Shown piece by piece: positions 1 to 8,452 of a DNA stretch of 64,000 nucleotides (position 1 is its first letter; every line of letters starts with the position of its first letter). The notes under the pieces are model-generated. The model made no database searches. It had not been told where the DNA came from and saw only the letters and a list, made by a program, of their open reading frames with translations. The translations under genes and the position numbers were made by a program. Origin of the DNA: Prevotella sp. (GTDB taxonomy: Bacteria > Bacteroidota > Bacteroidia > Bacteroidales > Bacteroidaceae); NCBI GenBank assembly GCA_016901395.1, contig JAEAMQ010000048.1:1-64000 (forward strand), written 5' to 3'.

Positions 1-1
1 C

Positions 2-892
2 ATAGGCCAGTATCTGTACAGCGGCAACGACTATGCAGAGTATTACTCGCAGTTCCCGGCCCACAACACCGTGTGTGTCGACGGCATCTCCTCATACCCC
101 GTCATGATGTCCAACCATGCCTTCGAGGTGGAAGACAGCGGGCGGATAGCCCTGGGGCCGTGGCCGTCGACCTACAGCGTGGTGTCGTTTGTCGAGCCGG
201 AGAGCCAGGCCGGGCAACAGCGCACCAACGCCATTGTCAAGACTTCGGCCACGGGCGGGTATTATGTTGACATCTTCCGCAGCCGTAAGATGAAGGGAGG
301 CGACAAGACCCACGACTATTTCTATCACAATTTGGGCCAGAAAATGAGTGTCACCGCAGCCGATGGATCGCCCCTGACGTTCCGTCCGACCGACGAACTG
401 GCCTTTGCCGGCGGACACCTCTATGCCTACAGTTACCTATATAATAAGGAGGAGACCACCGACTCGAGCGATATCCGCGCGGAGTTTGTCACCAACGACG
501 ACATCCGCATGACGCTCTGGATGCGACGCGACAGCAATCGGACTATCATCAAGGCCCTCTCACCCGTCAACCTCGAATACGAGCGCATGCCCCACCAGCC
601 CTATGACATCAAGAGCCAGCCGGTACTCACCTTCGTTGCCCGACAGCGCGGCGAGGCATGGAACCATCCGTTTGTGGCCGTCTATGAGCCGAGCAACCGT
701 GCCGAGCCATCCGAAATTCTTGACGTGAGCTATTTCACTCCGCAGGGCGGCGATGCCTCAGCGGTGGGCATCAGGGTGCGGTTGCGCGACGGGTCGACCG
801 ACTATGTGTTCTCCTCTCCGAACCCCTGCCGCATGACTTATAATGGTCTGACCGTCGACGGACGGTATGGCGTGGTCAGGACAAAACCGTAA
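2..892 (+). CDS. Heparinase II/III-like polysaccharide lyase, C-terminal part (5' truncated by window edge)
   Basis: The frame is open from the first base, so the gene starts outside the window. About 296 residues are visible. They contain the motif AHNTVCVDG (near residues 20-28 of the visible part), typical of the start of the C-terminal beta-sheet domain of heparinase II/III-fold lyases (PL12/15/17/21/33 relatives). The rest is beta-rich, as expected of that domain. Such enzymes cleave uronic-acid-containing polysaccharides by beta-elimination in the periplasm. The catalytic toroid lies upstream and is not visible, so the exact PL family and substrate cannot be assigned. The stop is followed 48 bp later by the GH97 gene on the same strand, so the two are probably co-transcribed. 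Confidence 0.75.
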   Translation: MGQYLYSGNDYAEYYSQFPAHNTVCVDGISSYPVMMSNHAFEVEDSGRIALGPWPSTYSVVSFVEPESQAGQQRTNAIVKTSATGGYYVDIFRSRKMKGGDKTHDYFYHNLGQKMSVTAADGSPLTFRPTDELAFAGGHLYAYSYLYNKEETTDSSDIRAEFVTNDDIRMTLWMRRDSNRTIIKALSPVNLEYERMPHQPYDIKSQPVLTFVARQRGEAWNHPFVAVYEPSNRAEPSEILDVSYFTPQGGDASAVGIRVRLRDGSTDYVFSSPNPCRMTYNGLTVDGRYGVVRTKP

Positions 893-940
893 TCCCGCCG
901 GCTCACCATCAGTATCATCCCATTTTCTAACAACGATAAC

Positions 941-2842
941 ATGATGAATTTCAGACGTTTCATCCTTTTTGCAGTATTATCTCTGGCAGCTTTTGCCACA
1001 GCTCAGGCTGCCGAACAACTCTCATCACCCAACGGCAAGTATCTGTTCCGTTTCACTCAGGACCACCGAGGCCTCCACTATGCCATCACCTGGGAGGGTA
1101 GGGAAGTGACCCGGGGCGACCTCGGCGTAGACATCGACAATCACCTTGTGGAGTCGGCAATGGGCGTACCTAACGATACCTGCCAGTTGTGGACATCCGA
1201 CCTGCAGCTCACCGGAGTCGACCGGCAGGTCGTCGACACGACATGGCGACCCGTCTATGGGGAGAATGCCGTCGTACGCGACCACTATCAGCAGATGACG
1301 CTCCACCTGCAGAAGGGCGCCCTCGACCGTCGTCTGACCGACGGATACCAGAAAGGCAAGGAATATCTGCTCGACATCATCGTCAGGGCCTACGATGAGG
1401 GTGTGGCTTTTCAATACCATTTTCCCGAAGCCACCAATGGACTTTTCATCCATGTATCGCGCGAACTCACCACTTATAAGTTCTCCCCCGGCACCGAAGC
1501 CTATCAGGAGTCGTGGGCACAGGGACCGTATCACCGACTGCCGCTCAGCGGATGGAAAGACGAGAGTGAGCGTCCTTTGCTGCTGAGTCTGCCGGGTGGT
1601 CTGCAGGTGGCGTTGCTGGAAGCCGGACTTCACGACTATGTAAGGGGCAAACTTCGTCTCACCGACGATAACGAACTTCAGGTTTCGATGCATTCGCCGG
1701 CTGATATGATCACCCCTTTTTCCACTCCTTGGCGGGTCGTCATGGCTGCAGAAAGGGCCGTGGACCTCATCAATCATAAGGATCTCGTGCTCAATCTGAA
1801 TGCGCCCTGCCGTATTCAGGACACGTCCTTCATCCGTCCGGGAAAGGCTTTCCGCGTGGCTCAACTCAACATGGCGTCGGCCCTGCAGTGCGTCGACTTT
1901 GCCCAGGAACGAGGATTACAATATATCGAACTCGATGCGGGATGGTATGGGCCTGAGATGAAAATCAATTCCTCGGCACTGAAAGTAGCTGCCAGCCGCG
2001 ATATCGATATGCCCCAGCTCTGCCGTTACGCCCGAAGCAAGGGTATCGGCGTGTGGCTCTATGTCAACCAGCGGGCACTCTCGCAGCAACTCGATTCCAT
2101 TCTGCCACTCTATCGGCAATGGGGTGTGAGTGGTCTGAAATTTGGATTTGTGCAGGTAGGCTCGCAGATGTGGACCACATGGCTCCATGATGCCGTGAGG
2201 AAATGTGCCGACTATCATCTCATGGTTGACATCCACGACGAATACCGGCCTACAGGTTGGAGTCGCACCTATCCTAATCTGATGACCCAGGAGGGCATCC
2301 GCGGCAACGAGGAGATGCCCGATGCCACCCACAACACCATCTTGCCGTTCACCCGATTTCTCTGCGGGCCCGCTGATTACACCCTTTGCTATTTCAACGG
2401 TAGAGTGAAAAATACCAAGGCCCACCAGTTGGCCATGTCGGTGGTCTACTATAGTCCTATCACCTTCATGTATTGGTATGACCAGCCGTCGGCCTACAAG
2501 GGTGAGCGTGAGCTCGACTTCTGGAAGACCTGCCCTACGGTGTGGGACGAGAGTCGTGCCCTCGACGGTCAGCCGGGAGAATACATCGTACAGGCCCGGC
2601 GTACCGGCAACGACTGGCATGTGGGTGTGATGAACGGCATGGAAAGCCGCACGCTGGCGCTCTCCACGTCCGACTTCCTGCAGAAGGGCCGCCGATATAT
2701 CGTGGAACTCTATCAGGACGACCCCACGCTCACCACCCGCACTAAGGTCTCCACCACCGTCCTAAAAGTGAAGTCCGGTCGGACCATCACCCTGAAGCTG
2801 CAGCCTTCGGGAGGTGCCGCCCTCCGGTTCATACAGCAATAG
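941..2842 (+). CDS. Glycoside hydrolase family 97 (SusB-like alpha-glycosidase)
   Basis: 633 residues with a Sec signal peptide (about residues 1-23, ending AQAA). The N-terminal beta-sandwich is followed by a TIM barrel with GH97 hallmarks: LQYIELDAGWYG, the stretch HDEYRPTGWSRTYPN, and QEGIRGNEE. Glu434, Glu451 and Glu457/458 are candidate calcium-binding or catalytic acids. At the place where retaining GH97 enzymes carry an Asp nucleophile, this protein has Gly402 (LKFGF), as I recall for inverting SusB-type enzymes. The inferred activity is periplasmic inverting alpha-glucosidase or a related alpha-glycosidase. It follows a lyase gene by 48 bp and is followed by a hairpin terminator. Family assignment is firm; substrate is inference. 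Confidence 0.92.
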   Translation: MMNFRRFILFAVLSLAAFATAQAAEQLSSPNGKYLFRFTQDHRGLHYAITWEGREVTRGDLGVDIDNHLVESAMGVPNDTCQLWTSDLQLTGVDRQVVDTTWRPVYGENAVVRDHYQQMTLHLQKGALDRRLTDGYQKGKEYLLDIIVRAYDEGVAFQYHFPEATNGLFIHVSRELTTYKFSPGTEAYQESWAQGPYHRLPLSGWKDESERPLLLSLPGGLQVALLEAGLHDYVRGKLRLTDDNELQVSMHSPADMITPFSTPWRVVMAAERAVDLINHKDLVLNLNAPCRIQDTSFIRPGKAFRVAQLNMASALQCVDFAQERGLQYIELDAGWYGPEMKINSSALKVAASRDIDMPQLCRYARSKGIGVWLYVNQRALSQQLDSILPLYRQWGVSGLKFGFVQVGSQMWTTWLHDAVRKCADYHLMVDIHDEYRPTGWSRTYPNLMTQEGIRGNEEMPDATHNTILPFTRFLCGPADYTLCYFNGRVKNTKAHQLAMSVVYYSPITFMYWYDQPSAYKGERELDFWKTCPTVWDESRALDGQPGEYIVQARRTGNDWHVGVMNGMESRTLALSTSDFLQKGRRYIVELYQDDPTLTTRTKVSTTVLKVKSGRTITLKLQPSGGAALRFIQQ

Positions 2843-2851
2843 TCTTCAGTT

Positions 2852-2895
2852 CCCCTCCCGTCACCATGCTGGCGCGAGGGGATGCTTGTTTTTTA
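2852..2895 (+). terminator. Rho-independent terminator after GH97
   Basis: CCCCTC (2852-2857) pairs with GAGGGG (2876-2881), with a small inner CCA/TGG stem, followed by a T-rich run. It sits just after the GH97 stop and separates that transcript from the next gene, which has its own promoter. Confidence 0.65.
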
Positions 2896-3041
2896 TTCAA
2901 ATGCAACCCATTGGACAGGATGGCCTGAAATCTGTTTGGATAGAATAGGAAAGAACTACCCCCTTGAGGCTTTGCCGGCGTTTTCTCTCAATCCGCTGCA
3001 CGCTTTCTTCACCCTATGGCCGTCTGTGGCAATCGTGGAAT

Positions 3042-3073
3042 TTTGGAGAAGATGGATATTTTTGTTACATTTG
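3042..3073 (+). promoter_or_regulatory. Bacteroidota-type promoter upstream of the DUF6078-like gene
   Basis: TTTG at 3042-3045, a 20-bp spacer, then TACATTTG at 3066-3073 match the -33 TTTG / -7 TAnnTTTG pattern of the Bacteroidota primary sigma factor. The start codon lies 45 bp downstream. Confidence 0.75.
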
Positions 3074-3117
3074 TAACCGCAAACTAATATTCAACCACTT
3101 CAAAATTCACACAACCT

Positions 3118-3558
3118 ATGGAAGCACTCCAAGATTTTGATTTCTCAATGGTGCCACCCACGTGGCCCATCTGTTTTCTCACGGGCTGCAGTCTGGCATC
3201 TGCCTGTCTGCGCCACAAGGCCGGAGAGCATCTCCCTGCCGACCTGACGTTTGGCCCAGCCGTCTATCCCACCGCCCTCAGCGAGGACCGTTGTCGCTGG
3301 TTCAAGGAGACGCGCGTGATGCGTGGCGCATGGGGTTTCAACACCATTTTCAGCGATGTGAAGCTCCGCGACAGCCATACGCTGCGCCTTGCGCTCCATG
3401 ATTATCTGGGCAGTAAGGGCAGCTACTACCGTTACCACAGTGGCGAGCGACTGCTCTCGCCCGAGCAACAGGAGTGGATTGTGGCCCTATTCAGGAGTAA
3501 AGGCTACGAAGACCATCTCTCGTTCGACGGTTATAGCGACGTCTACGACTTCGGATGA
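3118..3558 (+). CDS. Conserved hypothetical protein, DUF6078-like
   Basis: 146 residues with no signal peptide or membrane segment, so probably cytoplasmic. The N-terminus (DFDFSMVPPTWPICF) and paired cysteines (CSLASACLRH) resemble a small family in Prevotella/Bacteroides that I recall as DUF6078; that name is from memory. Two Cys pairs near the N-terminus could bind metal, but no known catalytic motif is visible. It has its own promoter and is preceded by a terminator, so it is a separate unit inside a carbohydrate cluster. A tandem 22-bp repeat array begins 3 bp after its stop codon. Function unknown. Confidence 0.7.
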   Translation: MEALQDFDFSMVPPTWPICFLTGCSLASACLRHKAGEHLPADLTFGPAVYPTALSEDRCRWFKETRVMRGAWGFNTIFSDVKLRDSHTLRLALHDYLGSKGSYYRYHSGERLLSPEQQEWIVALFRSKGYEDHLSFDGYSDVYDFG

Positions 3559-3561
3559 GCG

Positions 3562-3627
3562 TGTCCCCACAGCTTGGGAATATCGTTCCCAGCCCCTGGG
3601 GACACCGTTCCCAAGCCGTGGGACTGC
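3562..3627 (+). repeat. Tandem array A: three 22-bp units with CCCA-N6-TGGG dyads
   Basis: Three consecutive 22-bp units (3562-3583, 3584-3605, 3606-3627). Each carries an inverted repeat of the form CCCA-N6-TGGG: CCCACAGCTTGGG, CCCAGCCCCTGGG, CCCAAGCCGTGGG. The six central bases vary while the arms are kept. The array lies directly after the DUF6078-like gene. It has the same period and dyad architecture as arrays B-E elsewhere in the window but a different core sequence. Confidence 0.8.
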
Positions 3628-3861
3628 CATCTATGGAGTGCTACGCGAAGAAAAGAGGCTATTACGGGCAGTTAGCTTTTGATATACCCCGAAGGGCCAT
3701 CAAATCAATACATGGAATGAGAACGGTGGAAAACATGCGTCATCTCCGCCTTGAAAATCCGCCCTAAAACCTTTTTGGGATTAAAAACTTAGCTTTCGGA
3801 TTAAGTAATTCATGCCCTCAGTGCGTATCTTGATATAAACAAACGATCAATATAAGCATTC
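3628..3861. other. Intergenic stretch between array A and the MFS gene
   Basis: No gene is apparent here. It contains a short CCATCTATGG palindrome right after array A and an AT-rich approach to the MFS start. A weak TATCTTG at about 3825-3831 might be a -7 element, but no convincing -33 partner is visible. Confidence 0.4.
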
Positions 3862-5031
3862 ATGAAATCTAACCCGATTGCGGCCATCAGTGCCGTTCTC
3901 TTCGCCTTCTTTATCCAGGGGTTTTGCGATATCGTAGGTATCTCGTCGGAATACGCTCGTGAGGCGTTCGGCTGGAGCCACACGATGGCCGGACTTCTTC
4001 CGTCGATGGTGTTTGTGTGGTTTCTCTTTGTGAGCATTCCCGTAGGCATCAAGATGAACGCCTGGGGCCGCAAGAACACCGTGTTGCTCGGCATGCTCGT
4101 CACCGTGGTGGGCATGCTCGTTCCACTCATCGGCACCAGTTGGGCCTGCATCGTGGGCTATGCGGCACTGGGTATAGGCAATGCTATGCTTCAGGTGTCG
4201 CAGAATGCGCTGGTGCGCAATGTCTTCTCTGACGAGAAACTGCTCACGAGCAGTATCACAGCCGGACAGGTGGTGAAGGCGGTGTCGTCGTTCTGTGGCC
4301 CGTTTCTCATGCTGTTTGCTGTCAATGTCCTGGGCGGAGGCGACAAGGCCCATTGGTATCTGGTGTTTCCCGTGCTGGGACTCATCACGCTGCTCTCGGG
4401 CCTCTGGCTCTGGCTCACCCCCATCAGGCGTGAACCGCAGGAACCTACCGATGTCACGATGGGTAAGACACTGGCCCTGCTGGGCAACCGCACCATCTTG
4501 TTGCTCTTTGTGGGCATCTTCTTCGTGGTGGGCATCGACGTGGGCACCAACTTCGTGAGTTCCAAGGTGATGATTGACCGCTTCGGGTGGGAAGTGACTC
4601 AGGCCGGCATCGCACCGCAGGTCTACTTCATCTGTCGCACGGTGGGAGCATTCCTCGGTGTGTTTATCATGACCAAGGTGTCATCAGTGAGTTATTTCCG
4701 CTGGAACATCATCACCTGCATCGTCGTCATTCTGTTGCTGGCCTTCTGCCGTTTCAGTCCTACGCTGACGCTGGCGCTGATAGGGGCCATCGGATTTCTG
4801 TGCTCATGCATCTTCCCCATCATCTATTCGATGGCCGTAAGGGCAGAGCCTACGCAGGGCAATCTTATCTCAGGCCTTATGATTACTGCTGTAGCCGGGG
4901 GTGGGGCCGTGACTCCCTTCATCGGTTTTGCCACCGACCGTTTTGGCAACATCACCGCAGGCGTGAGCGTTTTGCTGGTGTGTGCGGCCTATCTGACCTA
5001 TTGTGCAGTGGGAGTAAAAGTAAGAGGTTGA
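3862..5031 (+). CDS. MFS sugar transporter (FHS/FucP-like)
   Basis: 389 residues forming about 12 hydrophobic segments, with MFS signature regions such as IKMNAWGRKNTVLLG between helices 2 and 3. Length and pattern fit the fucose/glucose/galactose-H+ symporter-type MFS group common in Bacteroidota. It would sit in the inner membrane and import a monosaccharide released by the adjacent hydrolases. The next gene begins 28 bp after the stop, and the GH127/146 gene follows, so these three probably form an operon. The substrate could be L-arabinose or another sugar released by the cluster, which is inference. Confidence 0.85.
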   Translation: MKSNPIAAISAVLFAFFIQGFCDIVGISSEYAREAFGWSHTMAGLLPSMVFVWFLFVSIPVGIKMNAWGRKNTVLLGMLVTVVGMLVPLIGTSWACIVGYAALGIGNAMLQVSQNALVRNVFSDEKLLTSSITAGQVVKAVSSFCGPFLMLFAVNVLGGGDKAHWYLVFPVLGLITLLSGLWLWLTPIRREPQEPTDVTMGKTLALLGNRTILLLFVGIFFVVGIDVGTNFVSSKVMIDRFGWEVTQAGIAPQVYFICRTVGAFLGVFIMTKVSSVSYFRWNIITCIVVILLLAFCRFSPTLTLALIGAIGFLCSCIFPIIYSMAVRAEPTQGNLISGLMITAVAGGGAVTPFIGFATDRFGNITAGVSVLLVCAAYLTYCAVGVKVRG

Positions 5032-5058
5032 CTATTTTATAATATTAATTGGAAGGAA

Positions 5059-6459
5059 ATGTCAATACGAAGCTTTGCATTGTTATATTTTGTGCTAATG
5101 CCAATGGTGTTTATTAGGGCTGTCGGCGTTGGTGGAAATGGCATGTTTCAATGGTCAGTAGAACTGAAAGGCTATATCTCTAATGAAACAGGCAAGGCTC
5201 CCGTTGCATATCTTTGGATTCCGGAACGATGTAAGAAGGTAAAGGCGGTCATTGTCTCGCAACAGAATATGACGGAGGAGGCACTCTATAAGATGCCGCT
5301 TTTTCAAGAGAAAATGCGAAAACTGGATGTTGCCATGATTTGGGTCGCACCAGCATTCTCTAACAATTGGGACCCTACGACAGGATGTCAAACCATATTT
5401 GAAGAGATGTTGACTGCTCTTTCCGGGCAAAGCGGACATGCAGAATTAGAGCGTGCTCCGATCATTCCTTTCGGCCATTCAGCCCAAGCTACATTCCCTT
5501 GGAATTTTGCAGCATGGAATAACGACCGGGCACTTTGTGTCATATCGTTTCATGGGGATGCGCCGAGAACCAATCTCTGCGGATACGGCACGGCAAATGT
5601 GGAGTGGGGAAGGAACCGCAATATTGACGGAATACCGGGGTTGATGGTAGAAGGCGAATACGAATGGTGGGAAGCACGGGTCAATCCGGCTTTGGCTTTT
5701 CGTATGATGTATCCCGAAAGCTGTATCAGTTTTCTCTGCGATACAGGGCAAGGACATTTTGATTGTAGTGAGAAAACAGCCGAATATATTGCACTTTTCA
5801 TTGAAAAGGCAATGAAGTCTCGATTGATGGAAGATGGTAAACTCAGGAAACTCAATCCCCGAGATGGGTGGCTGGCATGTCGGTATTTGGTTGATTTGCA
5901 TCAGAATGACGGAATAGACAGCGGTGCCATGCCGATTGTAAGCAAAAGTTATTCCCCTCCTGCACCGTTCGCATCTTACGAAGGGGATCCACATGATGCG
6001 TTTTGGTATTTTGACCGTGAGATGGCGGAGCTCACCATGCAGAGATACAAGGAGACGAAGGGTAAGCAAATGCAATATGTAGGGGTTGAACAGGCAGGGC
6101 GAATGACACCTTATGATGCTCAGAAGCAAGGAGGAATGGAAGTGGACTTTTGTCCTGATGCAGACGGCATAACCTTCCAACTCAAAGCCGTCTATACGGA
6201 TTCAACCCATGTGGTGAGTACAAAAAGGCATGGACGGGGAAAACTATCTATCGAAACCATAAGTGGCCCTGTGAGAAAAATCAATGCCCACACATTTCGC
6301 ATTTATCCTTATGAGGCAGGCTGGGACAATCATCGTCGGTCGTTTGTAGTATGGCTTGCTGCGGTAGCAGAGCCTGACGAGCAATTCAAGGGAGCTGTTC
6401 AGCCTTTCTTTATTCGCTTGCCAAAAGAAATTATTCAAAAAGTAAACTATGGGCATTGA
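5059..6459 (+). CDS. Secreted alpha/beta-hydrolase-like protein, function unassigned
   Basis: 466 residues with a hydrophobic N-terminus that looks like a signal peptide. A nucleophile-elbow-like GHSAQ places a candidate Ser at residue 141, and a late GHFDC could supply the His, as in an alpha/beta-hydrolase fold. The C-terminal ~200 residues form a separate, probably beta-rich domain. It lies between a sugar transporter and a GH127/146 arabinofuranosidase, so an esterase acting on a decorated plant glycan is plausible but unproven. The gene is visibly richer in A/T codons than its neighbours, which suggests separate acquisition. A purine-rich GGAAGGAA precedes the ATG. Confidence 0.65.
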   Translation: MSIRSFALLYFVLMPMVFIRAVGVGGNGMFQWSVELKGYISNETGKAPVAYLWIPERCKKVKAVIVSQQNMTEEALYKMPLFQEKMRKLDVAMIWVAPAFSNNWDPTTGCQTIFEEMLTALSGQSGHAELERAPIIPFGHSAQATFPWNFAAWNNDRALCVISFHGDAPRTNLCGYGTANVEWGRNRNIDGIPGLMVEGEYEWWEARVNPALAFRMMYPESCISFLCDTGQGHFDCSEKTAEYIALFIEKAMKSRLMEDGKLRKLNPRDGWLACRYLVDLHQNDGIDSGAMPIVSKSYSPPAPFASYEGDPHDAFWYFDREMAELTMQRYKETKGKQMQYVGVEQAGRMTPYDAQKQGGMEVDFCPDADGITFQLKAVYTDSTHVVSTKRHGRGKLSIETISGPVRKINAHTFRIYPYEAGWDNHRRSFVVWLAAVAEPDEQFKGAVQPFFIRLPKEIIQKVNYGH

Positions 6460-6503
6460 ATCACTCCCAATGTTCTAACCCTTAGTTCTAAAATAAAAAT
6501 AAG

Positions 6504-8390
6504 ATGAAGATAAAGCCAACCATCATTGCAATATTGATCATATTGTTGGGTAGTAGTCATACTGTGGCCCAGCAAGTGTGTGAGCCTTTCAGTCTCACGC
6601 AGGTGCATCTGCTTCCCTCGCGCTTCCGCGACAACATGCGTCGTGACTCGGCCTGGATGATGTCCATTCCCGTCAAGCGGTTGCTCCACAGTTTCCGCAA
6701 CACCGCCGGAGCCTTCAGCGACAAGGAGGGTGGCTATATGACGATGCCCAAACTGGGCGGATGGGAGTCGCTCGACTGTGATCTGCGCGGACACATCACG
6801 GGCCATCTGCTCTCGGCGTTGGCCACACTCTACGCCCAGACACAGTCGGCAGAGGTCAAGGCCAAGTCAGACAGTATCATCGAGGGATTGCGTGAGGTGC
6901 AGCAAATCGTGGGCACGGGTTATCTCAGTGCATTCGGCGAGGGACTCATTGAGCGCAACATCCAGGGCAAGAGCGTGTGGGCCCCTTGGTACACGCTGCA
7001 CAAGATAGCGCAGGGACTCATCGACCAGTATCAGCTTTGTGGCAGTGACACGGCGCTGGTCATGGCCCGTCGCATGGCCGACTGGGCCTACTCACGGCTC
7101 CGTCCGCTGAGCGAGGAGACGCGAAAGCTCATGATTCGCAATGAGTTTGGCGGATTTAATGAGGCCATGTATGAACTTTACGCCCTGACACATGAGAATC
7201 GTTATCTCTGGTTGGCGCGCTTCTTCTATCACAACGACAAGATAGACCCACTCAAGGCGGGTAATGACGACCTGGGCACCAACCACGCCAACACCTTCAT
7301 TCCGAAGCTGCTCGGCGAGGCTCGCAACTACGAACTGTTTGGCGAGAAAACGAGCCGTGAGGCTGCCGAGCTGCTGTTTCGCGTGCTGGCCGACGACCAC
7401 GCCTTTGTCACCGGTGAGCTGTCGGACAAGGAGCACCTCTTCAAACCGTCGGCCCAGAGCAAGCATATCTCGGGCTACGACGGCGAAAACTGTTGCACGT
7501 TCAACCTCCTGAAGTTGGCCGACCATGTGTTCAGCTGGACAGCCGATGTCCGTGTGGCCGACTATTACGAGCGGGCGCTCTACAATCATATCCTCGGACA
7601 GCAAGACCCCGAGACCTCTATGGTGTGCTATTTCACCCCCCTCATGACCGGAAGCCATCGGCTCTATTCTACACGCGATAGCAGTTTCTGGTGCTGTGTG
7701 GGCAGCGGCTTTGAGAGTCACGTGAAGTATGCGTCGAGCATCTATTTCCATTCGCAGGACAAGCTGTGGGTGAACCTCTTTATCCCGTCGCGTGTCGATT
7801 TTGAAGGAACCACCCTCACGCAGACCACCCGCTTCCCCGAGGAAGGCGTAACACGGTTTACCTTCGGTGGCAAATCGCGCCACATGTCGCTCATGTTGCG
7901 TGTGCCGGCCTGGGCCACAAGCATGAGCGTCAAGGTGAATGGACGCTTGGTGAAGACCCCCAAGGAGGTTGCGCCGGCCCAAACGATGGGCAAAGACGCA
8001 TCGGTGAGCCGGACAGGGCTGCGCCAAGGCTATGTGGAGATAGCCCGCACGTGGAAGAAGGGCGACCGGGTGGAGGTGAACTACGGCATGTCGCTCCATG
8101 AGGAGACCACCCGCGACAGTTCTTCACGACGCGTGTTGCTCTATGGACCCATCGTTATGGCGGGACGGTTGAGCGATGTCGAGCATCCCTTCAGCGACCC
8201 GAAGCTGTATAACGACTATTACACCTACGACTTCAAGGTACCTGCCGAGCTACGCAAGGTGGGTGGACTGGGCCGGTTGGACCAGTTGAAACGGCTTTCT
8301 CCGCTTCATTACAAGGCTTTGTCGGGCATCGACATCATCCCATTCTATGATGCTCACCACTGTCGTTATGTGGTCTATTGGGACGAATAA
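6504..8390 (+). CDS. Beta-L-arabinofuranosidase, GH127/GH146 (DUF1680)
   Basis: 628 residues with a signal peptide (about 1-22, cleavage near VAQQ). The sequence matches the DUF1680 family, an (alpha/alpha)6 barrel hydrolysing terminal beta-L-arabinofuranosyl residues. The metal and nucleophile set is visible: Glu328 and Cys330 in GENCCTFN, and Cys397-Cys398 in WCCVGSG. These correspond in spacing to Glu338, Cys340, Cys417 (nucleophile) and Cys418 of HypBA1. The inferred role is periplasmic trimming of arabinofuranosides from pectic or glycoprotein glycans. It closes the operon with the MFS transporter and the alpha/beta-hydrolase-like gene (44-bp gap). Confidence 0.92.
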   Translation: MKIKPTIIAILIILLGSSHTVAQQVCEPFSLTQVHLLPSRFRDNMRRDSAWMMSIPVKRLLHSFRNTAGAFSDKEGGYMTMPKLGGWESLDCDLRGHITGHLLSALATLYAQTQSAEVKAKSDSIIEGLREVQQIVGTGYLSAFGEGLIERNIQGKSVWAPWYTLHKIAQGLIDQYQLCGSDTALVMARRMADWAYSRLRPLSEETRKLMIRNEFGGFNEAMYELYALTHENRYLWLARFFYHNDKIDPLKAGNDDLGTNHANTFIPKLLGEARNYELFGEKTSREAAELLFRVLADDHAFVTGELSDKEHLFKPSAQSKHISGYDGENCCTFNLLKLADHVFSWTADVRVADYYERALYNHILGQQDPETSMVCYFTPLMTGSHRLYSTRDSSFWCCVGSGFESHVKYASSIYFHSQDKLWVNLFIPSRVDFEGTTLTQTTRFPEEGVTRFTFGGKSRHMSLMLRVPAWATSMSVKVNGRLVKTPKEVAPAQTMGKDASVSRTGLRQGYVEIARTWKKGDRVEVNYGMSLHEETTRDSSSRRVLLYGPIVMAGRLSDVEHPFSDPKLYNDYYTYDFKVPAELRKVGGLGRLDQLKRLSPLHYKALSGIDIIPFYDAHHCRYVVYWDE

Positions 8391-8404
8391 TTTGTCATGG
8401 AAAA

Positions 8405-8436
8405 TTTGTTCGATAACATAGAAATTGGTATATTTG
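8405..8436 (+). promoter_or_regulatory. Bacteroidota-type promoter of the propeller-AraC regulator
   Basis: TTTG at 8405-8408, a 20-bp spacer, then TATATTTG at 8429-8436. The ATG at 8453 is only 16 bp beyond the -7 box, so the leader must be very short. Confidence 0.8.
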
Positions 8437-8452
8437 TGGCATAAACGTCATT

